A stretch of DNA of 64,000 nucleotides. Source: Echinococcus granulosus. Taxonomy: Eukaryota > Platyhelminthes > Cestoda > Cyclophyllidea > Taeniidae. Numbering within the stretch: the first letter of the stretch is position 1; each line of letters begins with the position of its first letter. Below, piece after piece: positions 12,601 to 24,102 of the stretch. A program made the position numbers and the translations under genes. The stretch spans positions 229,920 to 293,919 of the forward strand of contig NW_020170441.1 of assembly GCF_000524195.1 (NCBI RefSeq), written 5' to 3'. The notes under the pieces are model-generated. The model was not told where the DNA came from, ran no database searches, and saw only the letters and a program-made list of their open reading frames with translations.

Positions 12601-15600
12601 TAGAATTAATTAAATACGCGCCATACCGGTGCTTCAACGTGACCACATGGTTGACAAGGTAGGGTTAAAGCGTGCTGTCAGATATGAGGGCTACTAGCTT
12701 GTTGACTTTAAAGCCCAGCCACTAGTCTGGGGACAAGGCATCACCTGAGGCTTAGACATGCAAACGGCGTGCGCATACTGGTGAAGCAACTTCGAGATGA
12801 CTTGAACCCTGTTGTCCCGTCACGCGGCTGGAAACAAGAACGACTAGTCTGCCAATTCATGCAGTACGGGCACCAACAATCTAGTCTGGTTAACAAATTT
12901 TGATAAATACTGCCCTCTTCCCCCTTAGGGGCCATGTATCACCAGTCTAGGGTGACCGGGAAGGTGCATCACTGTGAGGGGGACTTACAGAAGTATTTGT
13001 CCATCCCTGCGGATGGGGGCAAAGGAGTCGTTGGGATTGATCTGCACGTAGTCCAGTGCAGCAGGCCGGCTGATGACTTTAGTCATTTCGGCCACCCAAT
13101 CATTTGGTCTCTGTGTTCGTAACTGCATTTCGCTATGGATAGAACACAATACAGCATTAGGTCGTTAAGGTGTTTTCTTCCGATCCGAAAGGAGAATAGG
13201 GGGTTTGATGCCAGCTAAAGCTATATTTTTAGGTAGTCTGCTGGAATGGTCACAGGCACGTACCAACGCGTTCATGCATCTGGTCCGCGCAGTACTATGG
13301 CAGGATTCTATTCAGGTTAACACGTAATTGCCTGGATATTTTACTGTCAAGGGTAGTTGAAACTGAACCATGACATTTGAGGGTAAGGTTGTGAGCACGC
13401 TCCATGACTACAAAATAATTTCACATGGTTTAGAGCAATGTACTGAAGGTTTGGCTACTTTAACATACTAGTGCATGTTCTTGATGTTCAAGATGGTGCC
13501 AGCACCGCTGCGTTCGGTAGAGTATTTGAATAATTGGTCCATGAGGATGACCTTGCAGAAGCGCCAACGTCTGTTGCGGTGGTACCATCGACGCACTGTG
13601 CTCGGTTGGTGATGAATGAGGTGTGGCTCCTCTGTATTCCTGGTGGGTACAAAGGTCTGCAGGGTTGATTGGCTGGACATGAGGTGGCCATTCTGCTGGG
13701 CTGAGGGCAGTGCCTTCTGCTGATTAACCTTGCTTGGCTTTAACATCACCAAGTAGGAATCTTTTAGAACTAACCACCTGCAACAGGAATAACAATAAAT
13801 GCGCGAGGCCAAATCTTCTTATTCGCAATATTTTGGCTGCAAAGTAAAAAGAGAAACATATTAAATTCCCATCAATTTGATCGCCCGGAAGTTTGGCACT
13901 AGATATAAGCATGCTTTAAGTCATTATAGAGCGACGCCAACGCACTATCAGATCGTTTGATTTCCCTAGCAAATTACAAACTGTAGCTGCAAGCTTGGAG
14001 TTTCAAATGAGCCACAATACATGAATTCGGAGTACGTAGGGTAGTTGGGAAGGCGTTTGTCAGAAGTGAAATGAGCGGAGATTGGGGGATAAATTGGTCA
14101 CATCTGTACGGGTAACCACGCTAGAGCAATTCAAACGACGTGTAAGAGCACGCGTTTCCAAAGTACTATCCGCCATAAGATCATTTTAAGGAGGATAAAA
14201 CGATATCCGAGCTTGCAAAGAGAGTTCATGAGAAGAGCCTCATTGCTCAAAAACGATCAGATGAAAGGTCCAAGACAGATAAGGCTATAGCCTGACCTTA
14301 ACAGGGATAAGTGTGGGGCATCTTTTTTGAGGATCGGTTATATGGAACTACAAACGGAGAATATGTCAAGAAAATTCGTTTTTCATGCACACTCACGGGC
14401 AAACTCAGCATCAGTCCAAAAAAGAGTACTCCTGAGGGAACTGCAAGTTGAATTTTTCGTTAGTTCCTTCAATGCTCACCGGTGCGTCCATTATCATCGA
14501 ATCACATCACATAACAACCAAGTTTCCCCTCCTCTTCTCTATAACCCAATACCGATTGAACATTATAAAAAGCATCAAAAAGCATATAAAATATATCAAC
14601 GATGGTTGGATAGTGCAGATTCAGGCAGCTTGTATCTGCTCTGTGCGTTTCTAGCAGTTCTAAAAGCGCGGCAGTGATCGAATTCCCAATACCAGTCTTA
14701 AAAAAGTACAGTTGTATCAGGCTTAAGTCACCTAGTGTACTTAAATTATGTTATGCGGGTGGGTGCATCTAACTAAACATTTGGGCTGGAAGTGTGAAAA
14801 AAAAAGGTGAAATTGCCATAAATTGAGGCATAAGGGTGAGCCCACGATTGAGGTTGATGGATGAAAGTAGCGATTAGCAAGAATACCTCACATAGTACAA
14901 AGCAGAATGAACGAGTTAATGGCCTTGACAACCTCAAGGCTAAGAATGGAGCTCTTCGTCTCCGTGGGAAATTGTCAACTAGCTCAGCCTAAAGGACTGA
15001 ACAACCTTTAGCTGAGGATGCAGACCTCATGCATCATCGTGGTGACTACTATAAAGACATTCCATAAGTTGCAGATTTTGGCATGCTTCGAATCGCTTTT
15101 TGAGCAGAAGAGGGGGCACGGGCCTTTGCTCCTTTCAGCCGCCTTGCAATTGTGGCGCGATCGATTGCTCGTTCGCGCACCGAAACTGCGGCGCGCGCAC
15201 ACGAAATGAAGTGCGTCTTCTAACACGCGCACAGACAGGTCAACTCGTCGCCCTCACAAATGGCGTACAAAGGCTTGGTATAAAGCTCAAATGCTACTTT
15301 GCGTGGATTTTGGCCCCTCTGGTGTCGCTGTGACCAGTGGACTTCCCTGTAGTCCCTTTACTTCAATTTTCCACATATCGCAGTCAAGCAGAAATCTTTT
15401 CAGGGATAGCAAAGTGGTTAAATGTCGTGCGATATGGTGAATATTCTCATAGCTTGTGATTTCGTCATAACACATTGATAACGGTTGAAAAGGTTACAGT
15501 CAGGAATTTCTACCCATTCACACGGCTTCTGCTATTTCATAATGTCCTCTCCCTTTTTTTTAAAAAACGCGTTTGTAGACTTTGCAAACATGGACGCTGT

Positions 15601-18600
15601 GCATCGTCTTTGGAGCGACAGTGCAGAACTTCAACGCAAATATGACACTGCAGAGGTTAATTTGCATTAGGCACTAATTAAAATGCCCGTAAAAAAGCAC
15701 AAATTCAAAGTTACGATCATGTTGGTCAGACAAAAGGGATGAACTAAGCAGCTTGGCCTTGGTAATCGCAGCACCATTTAATTGGTCAAATACCCACCAC
15801 TTGAGCCAAGTGATGAGAAGGTGTCAAACACATTAGAAATAATCAAGGATTCTTATTTTAAACTGCAACCTTGATCATGATATCAACCGAAATGTCGAGA
15901 GTCCCAGCTTCTCCTCGAAGGAGATTTTTTAGGAGCTATGAGGATGAGTGAATCACAGTGATATTGCTTATTCCGAGCAGCAATTAATTAAACTTTTCTA
16001 CGGGGTTGAAAACATTTTTCTCATGCATTTAAGATGATGAATATTCCTTCTTATTCACAAGTCTGAAAGGATGACAGGGAGTTTGGCTTTTTGACATGAG
16101 TTAGTGTTGCTCGCACTCCTTGAAGGTGACGGGTTACACGCGATAGGGTTTAGTTGAAGAGGTGCAATTGGATGCCTCCTATGCGTGCGGCCCCTAGACT
16201 TTCAGTGTTGCAATGTGTTTAAAAATATCAACAACCGCAATTCTTCCCCATTTTAACATGGTTGCAAACATCCTTTTACGGATTAGCTGATCGGAAGTGT
16301 TGGAATCAAATGCTTCAAATTCAACAATCAACGATGATTGGGGACTGTTAGCGTAAACACATACAAATTAAAAAAACCATAGGGAGTATCACGTTGAAAT
16401 GTCTTTTTCAAAACTTCGTGTAAATTTCAATTAATTTATTCTAAAATGTATAGTCTGACATAAGAAGCGGCCCGCACAACCCCGGTGGTCCAACTGTTGA
16501 AAGGCAGTTAGAGGGCACCTCGGTTCCAACATCATTCCTCATAACTCATATATGCCTGCCCGTAACAACCTTTTCCATGAGAGTGGAACAACATCTCACT
16601 TGAAGTCTTTTTTATGTGGGACTTCAGAGAGGCGCCTTTTTAAAAAACGATTATCAGAGGATGGTGCAAACACAAGAACAAATGGGAGACATAGGTCGCA
16701 TTTTTCAAAGGATCCGGCTAATTTGAAAGTATTTGGGCTTCGCTTTCCCAATATTGCTAAATGTCACACCAAAGATACTCCTAATACGTATTTCCAAAGG
16801 CTAGAGCCTTCCTCAACACAAATGATGGCAACGGATAGAATGCATAAAACAAATGTTACTACAGAAATGATGAAGTGTACATAATTGCCCTATGTGAGGA
16901 TTTTTGCTGCTCCACGCCTCGAAGCTTAATCGCAGTTTTGAAGTGGGGTTGCGAATCGCTCCGTCAATGGACGGCAGATGGGCTAAATGCAATCAAAACA
17001 GTGCCACGCGCCAACACTCCAGAGCTATGGCCTAACGATGGAGGCAGTTGAAGCAGTGACTCATCCATCGCTCTTTCAGGGCTTTGATGTGCACTTCTCT
17101 CCAAGGTATAGGCGTGAAACGCTTTGTGCCGCCTTTGAAGGGATAAACATGAGTGTGGGCAACCGAATGCCGCCTTTAATAGAAAGCCTTACGATTCTCA
17201 TTAACTCGCGTCCTATTTTCGGTCTGAAAATTAGCCCGTGAAAACATCGAGCGGTAATGGCTAGGCATTACAAAAAATGGGCTTCAGACGAATGTGGATA
17301 TACTTCTGCTTGAATGAAAATAAAGCCTTGACGAAATCAGGTGAGGTTTTTACGTCAATGTTAGATGAAGGTGCAATAATCGCATTTATGAATGGTTTGT
17401 CTTTCATCAACAAATTTTGAGTAAGAACGCCTACCCTGCTTGTCTATTGGTATCTGATTTCTCTAAGCACTGCTCCACTGATATGCAGTAGTACCGGCGA
17501 AAATCGGAGCAGTCCCTAGGATGGGTTTGTTGATTCAGATGGGATTTGGTTATAAAGCACAGAAGCAGAGTGTGAAGGACGCTAGCAAACCCACGCACGC
17601 ACTTGATGTGCCCTGCTCGAAAAGAAATAAAAATTTCTACTTACAGTGTTCCCTAAAGAGCACGAAGCTCTCTTTGAGTACCTCACATGATTGCTCAATC
17701 ATTCAGTAAGTGGATAAAACTTTCATGAGTAAATTCAGAAAAAGCAACTTCACCATGCACAAATGCCTCGGTGCGATTTGTCACTGGTGAGCGAGGAAAT
17801 CAATCACAACTGGGTGTCATTCAAAACTATGAAATGCAGTTTTGTAACTAAAAGCGTTTAGATGATATTTCAAAATGAATCTATGTTCCTAGCCCATTCC
17901 CAAGGATTTTGGACAAGCAAGGTTTGTATCGACTGAAAAGCATTGGCAAGTAGGCAGAGACGTCGCCGAGCCAGATGTCGCACCACAAAGTTGTGTGTGT
18001 AGTGGAGGGGGCGCTGAGAACTATCTGCAAAGCCTGAAAGAACGGTGTGCAGTGGTCTTAACAATGGTTTCACTCTGTAATCGTTTGCACGAAGTGGTCT
18101 AGAATTACCGATTCTTCCGGGTCGGAAATCCCGCGAAATGTTGGCCCCAACGGTGTGCAAACGACCAGTACATACGGTGAGAGCGAGAGTAAACAGCAGC
18201 GATTTTAAGTCAGTGCCTCAAAATCCTTCAAAAGTATATGGAATGGTTGTGTGGAAAATATTCACATCATCTAAGGCGTTAATTACTACCGATTAGAATA
18301 GGAGTGGTTCGTTGCAAAGCAGAATATGGTTCGAAACAAAAGAGGGCGCAAAGTGTTTCCACAGGTGTCGACCGTTTATTACGAAATTGCATTTAAACCA
18401 CCATTTCTTGAGTGAAAAAAAGACCACAATTGAAACCATAAATAAAATAAAGAAGGCAACAGCCATTCTTTGCACTACTCTTCCAGCCCCATCCACAGCA
18501 AACACTGTGTTTGTGTACCTTGAAGACACGATGGTGTGCTGCAATGAGAATGGGTTTTGTTGGTTCCAGTGAGAAGTCGTGATTCGTGACACCTCTTAAT

Positions 18601-21600
18601 GTGAATTTGTGTACTCTGTAATGTTTATGAGCGCGCAGTGCAACAGAAATGAATTGTATATGGCACAATCTGGCAACACAGGGGTATTGGTTCGAGAAGG
18701 AGAGGGCCAGAAGCAGGGCCAATGCTTCAACAGGTAAATGCTTAGTGCTGAAGACGTTGCAACCGAAATATTGGGACAAAGGTACTCTGTCTGCCTAATT
18801 TAATATAGGAATTACCAAACTACTTTCGCGCCCTAAATCGCTAGCATAAGCGAATTAACAACTTGAGTCTCGGCTCAGGTGCCCATATGGTGAACTTTAA
18901 AATAAAATAAGTAAGGAGCAAAGTCTAGTATTCAAATCCCTTCCCCTGTTTCCTCGCATAATCTGCATTCAGATGACAGCAAGAGAGGCGACACTCCTGG
19001 CATTTAGAGTTTGGAGAATACCTGAGCATTCCGCGTATCTACTGCTCTGCAGAGTAGGCATGATGGTAATGTTGGTACCTAATCGTATTCAGCAAAGTCG
19101 TGGATTCACATTCGAGGGGTTCATTGTCACATCCAGGTGATTGCTGTATGACAACTTCTACTATTTTGGAGAGGATTTATTGGTGACCTCACGACCGGCG
19201 CCTTTATGGTAAATGTAAAACACATCGGGTAAACCAATAAACCATCACTGGCCGACACACAAACAGTTCACCAATATTTGCCTGCGCAGAAATCAGCCTC
19301 GTTTGGTGGATAGGCGTCTCACAGCCGCTGCACTCTATGCTTGGATTGAAGAGGCAATCCCAAAATAGAGAAGAAAAAACCCTTTTCTGGGTGTACAAAA
19401 ACATCTATGGCCGCTTGTTGGCACCATTACCGAGGAGCACTTGGTAGGCGCATACTTTGAGGGGGTACGGGAATTGGGTTGAAAGAATTGGAGAATAAAT
19501 AAGCAGTTTTTTGTGTGTATGCACCACCGCTTAAAGAGCGCTGCACACGCTCAATGAAATTTGATTGTCAAGTGGTCTTTACCTTCACACTGCTAACTCC
19601 CAAATACGTGACGGCATCGAGCAATAATGCGAGTAAAAAACATTAATTGACATCTGTCAGTGAAGAAGTTGATTACCCAATAGTTCGTTTATTTGATTGA
19701 TTAAAAGTTAAGCTTTGTAAGGTGCGCTAAAGCCTTTAGCTATCTGCTAGTTGATTCCAAAATTCCAAGTCAAATTTATAGGACTTAGAGAAGCAGAGCA
19801 CACGGCAAATTGAGGCTAGGACTAGGGTTGAGTCAGAAATGCGACATCGTGATACACACTGATTCAGTCATCCTGCACGAAACTGATGCACCCATTGTTT
19901 GCCGTTAAAAACAACTATAAGTAAAATACAAAAGATGTGCTTGAAAAATGATAATTCAGTCAAAATTTGGACGCATAAACCTTATAAACCCAAGAATAGG
20001 AATCTGACAATCACTTGTACGTGCGTGCACCAAACGTCAGAAACATTATTGGCATTTGAGGAGCTATGATGTACTATGCCATTAAAGTAAGATATTATGA
20101 GCCTTTAGTCATATGAATTCAGGTGAAAAGGACTTACTGTGACGCACGCTGATGCCACTTCAGCCTTGTTGGTTGGCTTGCTTAGTGAATTTTCAATGTC
20201 ATAATGTGGAATGATTGAGGTAAAGCCAAAGCAACTAGAAGCCCTTCGTATTAAGCTTAAATTGCCCTCCTCAAAACTCTCCAAAACCGCTGAGGCTTCA
20301 TTCAATGGGGTTCAAAAGGCAATTCACTTTTAACCCACTTTACAGATTACCTTAGAAAATGAGTGCTGAACACGCTCCATTTTACCCTCGAGGACAGGAG
20401 CATTAAGTTTTTCAATCCCTACTTCGAGCGCAATGCACTTTGAGCGGTAAGACACTTCAAAAGATAGTCAAGAAATGAAGGAAAAGGTGGAAATTAATAG
20501 GGGATAGGACGATTTTTTAAAAAGGGCACCTCATGGAGAGAGGTCTCAACAGAATCAGCAGACCAATCGTAGAGTGGTGAGTGAAAATACAAATGCGTCT
20601 CAATACGTCGATACGGCACCATCAAATAATAAATGGGTAACATTCCCAAAAAAACGTGATGAATGGGTATATTTTGTTCCCATTTTAGAGGGAAAATGTC
20701 GTCTCAATTAATTACAGCTTTATAGTGACAGATGGATAAGTAATAGGCATATAAGGATGATTTGGAGCATGGGTGCATATCAGTCACCAAGACGAGACCA
20801 ATTGTGTCCTTAGCCATAACTCATGATATCTTCACTGTCAAGATAAATCATTGGTCAGGATTATCGACAAATCTCTGGCACAGTTAACGCCTAAATGTCT
20901 TTCATAGTACTCAGTATCTGAGGAAGCATTCTATTGCAGTGGTCACAAATATGCTCAACAAACAAAGACGATATCAGTAGCACAGTTAGTAAAAAGTTAG
21001 GGGATTTGAAAGAGGGTGGTGAAACCCTGCCTACCACTGGTAAAACTTCATTGTCCCTAGACCAAGCAAGGCTCAATGACGAATACATGCAAATACTGAA
21101 TGCTTGATGGTCCACAGCAAGTACATTTCATCCATCATTCGCTTTTTCCGGAAACGCATATTGAAAATGGCCGAGCCCATCAAAATGATCATAGTGAGGC
21201 AAAAAAGGCTTCCTATACTGCCTTTTCGCCACAAAAGTTACTCCGGCCTCGAAGTTTGAGGAGTGGGTATGCACACATTTCGTAGGTTGAGATAAAATGC
21301 ATTTGAGCCTAAATGTAGCAGCGATGTTCCACGTCCCAGTAACCATTGTGATTGATTACACTGTGCGCAGTACGTAAAGTATAACTTCAATTTAGTCAGT
21401 AGTGTGGGCTTTCAAGGATGGGCGCCAAGACCACTTTATAGGAGAAAAGCATGGGGAAGCACATGCATCTAGAAGTTAGAGTAACTGCAAGTAATCATAG
21501 GATAAAGAAGATTCGGACGAATTCGACCGAACTCCCACAACATTTGTCAGCACCGAACTATGCCAAAATGGGTACTGGTGGACCCAGAGAGAGAAAGGGG

Positions 21601-23294
21601 AGACTGTGTAAATAATAAAGGAGTGATCTTGGTGATCACACACGAAAGCGCAATAATGAGAGCCCAATTAAGTAACGGATTACACAGTTTCCAAAGTTTT
21701 AAATTTCTAAGGTCGACTGAATGCACACTTAACTACATTGGGAGCCGTGTAGCCTCATATTTGCCATTAAGGCGCTAAATGAGGTGAATTTAATAGGTGT
21801 ATCTACATGTACTTTGTGAGGGCAAACACCATTCAAAACCGGAGTGTCTCAAAGGAGAGTTATGACTGAACATAAAAACAAATACGCACTAAGTGAGTGA
21901 AGCTGTTCATGAAATAACGATCACATACCTGGTTTGCCAAGCACACTCGTACACACAAAACGCAGTCATTGGAAGTGCCAATTTTCCGGGCTTAGGAATC
22001 TTCATAATTGTTCCCTCCTTGAATTTAGAAGTGCCCAGTCGCAGGCGAAATGTGATCGGCGATACTTCGAAAAAATTCATCTGGCATAATTATAGGAAAA
22101 ATAGTGAATGATATGGCCATACCAACCATGGCAACGAGTGATTAAAAAGGAATAAGAACGTATGTACTAGATACATTAGCGAACAACAAATACTTAAAAG
22201 GGTTGAGAGCAGACACTGGACCCAATAAACGGGGAAATGGAAATGCAATATAAGATGAGCAAGGCGAATGGACATAAATTTAGCAATTGCATAAAATGCC
22301 AACAAGTCGATCGTATGTCAACAAATATGAAGGGGCGACTGATATTAAAGTGGAGCAGTGAATAGGCGAGAGAACAGCCTGTGCAAATAACTTACTACAC
22401 CTTCCAGATAGCGAAGCGGTTTACAGTCAACAATAGATTGGAGATACTCCTCCAACAGTTTTGTGCGGTGCGCCATACCCTCTTCGGGAACAGTGAGGAT
22501 CCATCGCTTAGGAAAGGCAGAGAGTCGTCGTTTCTTAAGCGCCTCCGCCGGTGGTGCATTTTGAAAACGCGATCTCACCGTCCTTCTAGATAATCCAAAG
22601 TTTGCGCTCAGGAATCAAGCACATTAATTAGACTACTTTAAAAAAACGCTTTCCTGCAAAGGTCATTGTGCATCCATCTATTAAAAACCTAACGCTGCGA
22701 ACATGCAGATAAACCAGTCATTGCTTGACTTCCTAACCATAAAAACAAAGACCATTAATCAGAACACATAACTCAACTATGAAGGATCAAGTATGCATAA
22801 AGCGCCATACCAGTGGTCAACTATAGGAATAAAGTGTAAAAAGTGCAGCGTTAACTATATTTCATTCAGCACACTCACGTGGCCCGTCTAACGCGCAGTT
22901 TAACTTGATCAAAAGCAATTTCTCTGTGTAAAGCGAAAATATCGTTGTATGTTTTCATGATTTTCCACTCATATGGTTCATGGTGCACGGTAATTTCATA
23001 ACGGCTAGGAACCTTGCCTGAAGCTGCAACTGACGCCGGTTCTTCACTTGCAATTGTTGCGTCATCAACTATGTGTTGTGAAAAACTTGGACTTCGGACA
23101 CGGTCCCGTAAATAGTTAAATTTACTTGTCCAATACACCTGGGTTATTTGTACCTTTATCGGAACATTAGGTAAATATATTTGTCCCGAATCAAATGCGT
23201 CTCCTGTTGCAGGAAAGTAGTTATCTTGCACATCAACACCGTCTTCTTCATCATCTGAACTGCCTTCAAAAGATAGCTCAATAAATGTATCCAT
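177..23294 (-). CDS. PLD1: Phospholipase D1/2-type enzyme (PX-PH-HKD), 3' end beyond window
   Basis: This gene hydrolyses phosphatidylcholine to phosphatidic acid and choline at membranes. Exons supported on the minus strand, in transcript order, are 23294-22879, 22585-22401, 20289-20138 (tentative), 13777-13469 (or with 13728-13552 removed), 13407-13364, 13110-12989, 10205-10043, 8678-8568, 8418-8279, 5289-5014, 3142-2729, 2653-2451, 2158-2031, 1229-1111 and 670-177. Phases join at nearly all junctions. Visible landmarks are a PX region, a PH domain ([10 protein letters not shown]), the motif [10 protein letters not shown], the first HKD motif [32 protein letters not shown] and YIENQFF. Three joins remain open. 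The KRSGG-type segment before the PH domain was not found. The LTD segment after HKD1 was not found. The phase at 13469/13407 does not fit. HKD2 and the C-terminus lie left of the window. Single-copy invertebrate PLDs correspond to vertebrate PLD1/PLD2; the symbol is by family. Confidence 0.9.
1111..1229 (-). CDS. PLD1: PLD exon: PRMPWHD segment
   Basis: The exon encodes [20 protein letters not shown] then [15 protein letters not shown], the canonical start of the second PLD catalytic half. It ends CGT|GTATGC in phase 0 and continues LRKVKRRR in the next exon, in register with the IMKSKYRS-type text of PLD1. Confidence 0.95.
2031..2158 (-). CDS. PLD1: PLD exon: GKDY segment
   Basis: The TTTGTTTCAG acceptor is followed by [17 protein letters not shown], then [20 protein letters not shown]. 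GKDYxNxxxKD is conserved in PLD1/2 at the end of the loop. The GTAAGC donor leaves phase 1, and G+AT forms the Asp of the DR that follows. Confidence 0.92.
2451..2653 (-). CDS. PLD1: PLD loop-region exon, acidic Ser/Asp cluster
   Basis: TTTTCAG acceptor, then [18 protein letters not shown], then an acidic cluster [10 protein letters not shown], leaving phase 2 at ATTAG|GTTTGT. The split codon completes as AGG with the next exon ([11 protein letters not shown]). The S/D run resembles a casein kinase 2 target, which is inference. Confidence 0.75.
2729..3142 (-). CDS. PLD1: PLD loop-region exon, low-complexity and basic
   Basis: The acceptor CCAACTAG is followed by 138 codons ([15 protein letters not shown]...) rich in Arg, Ser and Gly, ending STAE at a GTACGT donor, phase 0 to 0. 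The position between HKD1 and GKDY and the composition ([19 protein letters not shown]) fit the PLD loop. Vertebrate PLD1 has a long loop of unrelated sequence here, while PLD2 has a short one. Confidence 0.75.
5014..5289 (-). CDS. PLD1: Probable PLD loop-region exon
   Basis: This is a 92-codon open segment with an acceptor TGCAG (5291-5290) and a GAG|GTCTGT donor. Both ends are phase 0, as the following exon requires. The content is Met/Pro-rich, then charged ([12 protein letters not shown]), consistent with the poorly conserved loop between the two PLD catalytic halves. No direct similarity is recognised. An alternative acceptor six bases upstream is equally in frame. Confidence 0.5.
8279..8418 (-). 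CDS. PLD1: PLD exon: first HKD catalytic motif
   Basis: The exon encodes [10 protein letters not shown], then [20 protein letters not shown] and CYGRWD. The HxKxxxxD signature (HEKLVVID) supplies the first half of the two-HKD active site. The donor GTGAGC leaves phase 2 after RQDH. The LTD(V/L)G tripeptide expected next is not visible within 3 kb. Confidence 0.97.
8568..8678 (-). CDS. PLD1: PLD exon: catalytic core, 37 codons
   Basis: The acceptor TTTTTTAG precedes [20 protein letters not shown] and the exon ends SLHPNIH at a GTGAGT donor. It aligns residue for residue with [20 protein letters not shown]...LHPNIK of PLD1. It is too short to appear as a long ORF. Confidence 0.95.
10043..10205 (-). 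CDS. PLD1: PLD exon: catalytic core start ([10 protein letters not shown])
   Basis: The exon reads [18 protein letters not shown] then [19 protein letters not shown] and ends LLKRKA. This is the highly conserved opening of the first PLD catalytic half. Phase 2 enters and phase 0 leaves at GTATGT. It continues without gap to the next exon ([14 protein letters not shown]). Confidence 0.97.
12989..13110 (-). CDS. PLD1: PLD exon: PH C-terminal helix and link to catalytic core
   Basis: The exon encodes [13 protein letters not shown]...[14 protein letters not shown], equivalent to the PH helix ARWWGGAIEEF and the HDSYAPPR linker of PLDs. The acceptor is ACACAG and the donor is a perfect GTAAGT in phase 2. 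The split codon becomes CTG (Leu), where vertebrate PLDs have Trp (LAKW or LARW). Confidence 0.85.
13364..13407 (-). CDS. PLD1: PLD micro-exon: PH domain strand (44 nt)
   Basis: The acceptor TTTTGTAG is followed by TC plus 14 codons reading [14 protein letters not shown]. This corresponds to the PLD PH segment SRTLILKCNSY. The donor GTTTCA leaves phase 0, which joins exactly to RPNDWVAEM of the next exon with no length change against PLD1. The incoming phase should be 1, but the upstream exon ends in phase 2, so the upstream join is unresolved. Confidence 0.7.
13469..13777 (-). CDS. PLD1: PLD exon: PH domain, with a removable 177-nt in-frame segment
   Basis: After a polypyrimidine-CAG acceptor the exon reads (R)[16 protein letters not shown] and ends [11 protein letters not shown]...[10 protein letters not shown]. 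These match the PH strands RWLIVKDSFLLYMKP and VLLVDKEFKIKV...YGIRID of PLD1. Between them lie 59 unmatched residues (13728-13552) bounded by GT and AG. The segment is either an unspliced or alternative intron or a PH loop insertion. The downstream donor is TA|GTATGT, phase 2. Confidence 0.8.
20138..20289 (-). CDS. PLD1: Tentative PLD exon between PX and PH domains
   Basis: An acceptor (CTCAG) at 20291-20290 and a perfect GTAAGT donor after 20138 bound 152 nt that are open in phase 1 to 0. The phase matches the PX exon. The text [12 protein letters not shown] resembles the TEFLEVSQLSFI stretch that follows PX in PLDs. The remaining 37 residues have no counterpart I recognise. The call rests on phase fit and weak similarity. 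Confidence 0.4.
22401..22585 (-). CDS. PLD1: PLD exon: PX domain second half
   Basis: The exon encodes a basic linker followed by [20 protein letters not shown], equivalent to the PX helix [20 protein letters not shown] of PLD1. Two donors are possible. GTGTAG after 22401 (phase 1) joins in frame to the tentative exon at 20289. The stronger GTAAGT after 22396 is phase 0. The phase 1 choice is preferred only because it fits that next exon. Confidence 0.8.
22879..23294 (-). CDS. PLD1: PLD exon: start codon, acidic N-terminus, PX domain first half
   Basis: The ATG is at 23294-23292 and reads [11 protein letters not shown], followed by an acidic run (SSDDEEDG). PLD1 has a comparable LHFEGEE-type N-terminus, which supports this start over the longer upstream open frame, whose composition is hydrophobic and intron-like or UTR-like. 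The PX part includes [28 protein letters not shown] and FALHREI, the strands that form the phosphoinositide pocket. The exon ends in phase 2 at a consensus GTGAGT donor. The next acceptor at 22585 supplies one base and keeps frame. Confidence 0.85.
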
Positions 23295-24102
23295 AAAAAT
23301 TCCAGCTTGGAGGGAGAATATACACTGCCAACTACAAGCACGAAAGTAAAATTCACCCAAGCACGTTATATACTTATATAGGCACAAAATAACACAAAAA
23401 GCATTAAAACTTAAAGGTGAAAAGAAAATAAAAACTAAAAAAAACACATAAAACGATTTTGCTAGCGAGCGAAACGTTATAAAAAGCAGTACGGCTAAAT
23501 TCAAGCCGAGATTATAAATAGTGAAGCCACGAAAGTAACCCAAAAAAACACGAAAAAAGTAAACTACCAGACTGTTGTAAATAACGAACACAACAGCTAA
23601 ATCCAGAATCAAATAAGGAGAAAGTGCAAAAGAAACACAAGGGGTGCGGTAAAGTGTGAGCAAATTCAAGAAGACGGAGTTGGAAAACACTAATAAAACA
23701 AATGTCTTCGATGACCTCAAAATATTTAAGAACATCAAACTAAGCATTGTTAACAACACTATAAAAATTATTTTATTATGAATTTTCTGTTAGGCTGCAC
23801 TCAATACTTGTGTGCTAAATAATTTGCCAAGCATACTGAATTTTAGAGTTGGCTCAGGTAAATTTTTAAAACGAAAAGATTTGTCACTAATGTACCTAAT
23901 GTGCTAATTCGCACTTCATAGAAAAAAACAAATACTAGGCTTAAAATGCGTTAAATATGCATTCAAGGAGTTAATTGCACGCACGGAAGAAATTTCAGCA
24001 TATATTTTTCAACACATCAGCTATCCGTTAGGCTACTACGGCAATGAATTATTTACTTAGCTCATAGTTTTGGTATCGGGTCACTCTAAGGCTCCACTAT
24101 TG
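23295..24102. other. Region upstream of PLD: 5' UTR/promoter side, no gene seen
   Basis: This is AT-rich DNA directly upstream of the PLD start codon. A minus-strand open frame continues into it, but it is Phe/Leu/Tyr-rich without family features, so I treat it as non-coding. It should hold the PLD 5' UTR and promoter. No clear core promoter motif could be chosen by eye. Confidence 0.4.

Noticed and set aside
16552..16884. 110-codon plus-strand ORF inside a PLD intron
   Set aside because: ATG-started and open, but no domain, no splice context and no recognised family. The length is within chance for this much DNA.
17870..18160. 96-codon minus-strand ORF in a PLD intron
   Set aside because: I looked for the missing KRSGG/GLNCC segment of PLD here. 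The frame shows none of it and no fitting donor.
23295..23759. Upstream part of a 294-codon open frame before the PLD ATG
   Set aside because: Hydrophobic, Phe/Leu-rich translation without PLD similarity. The acidic start [11 protein letters not shown] at 23294 fits the family N-terminus.
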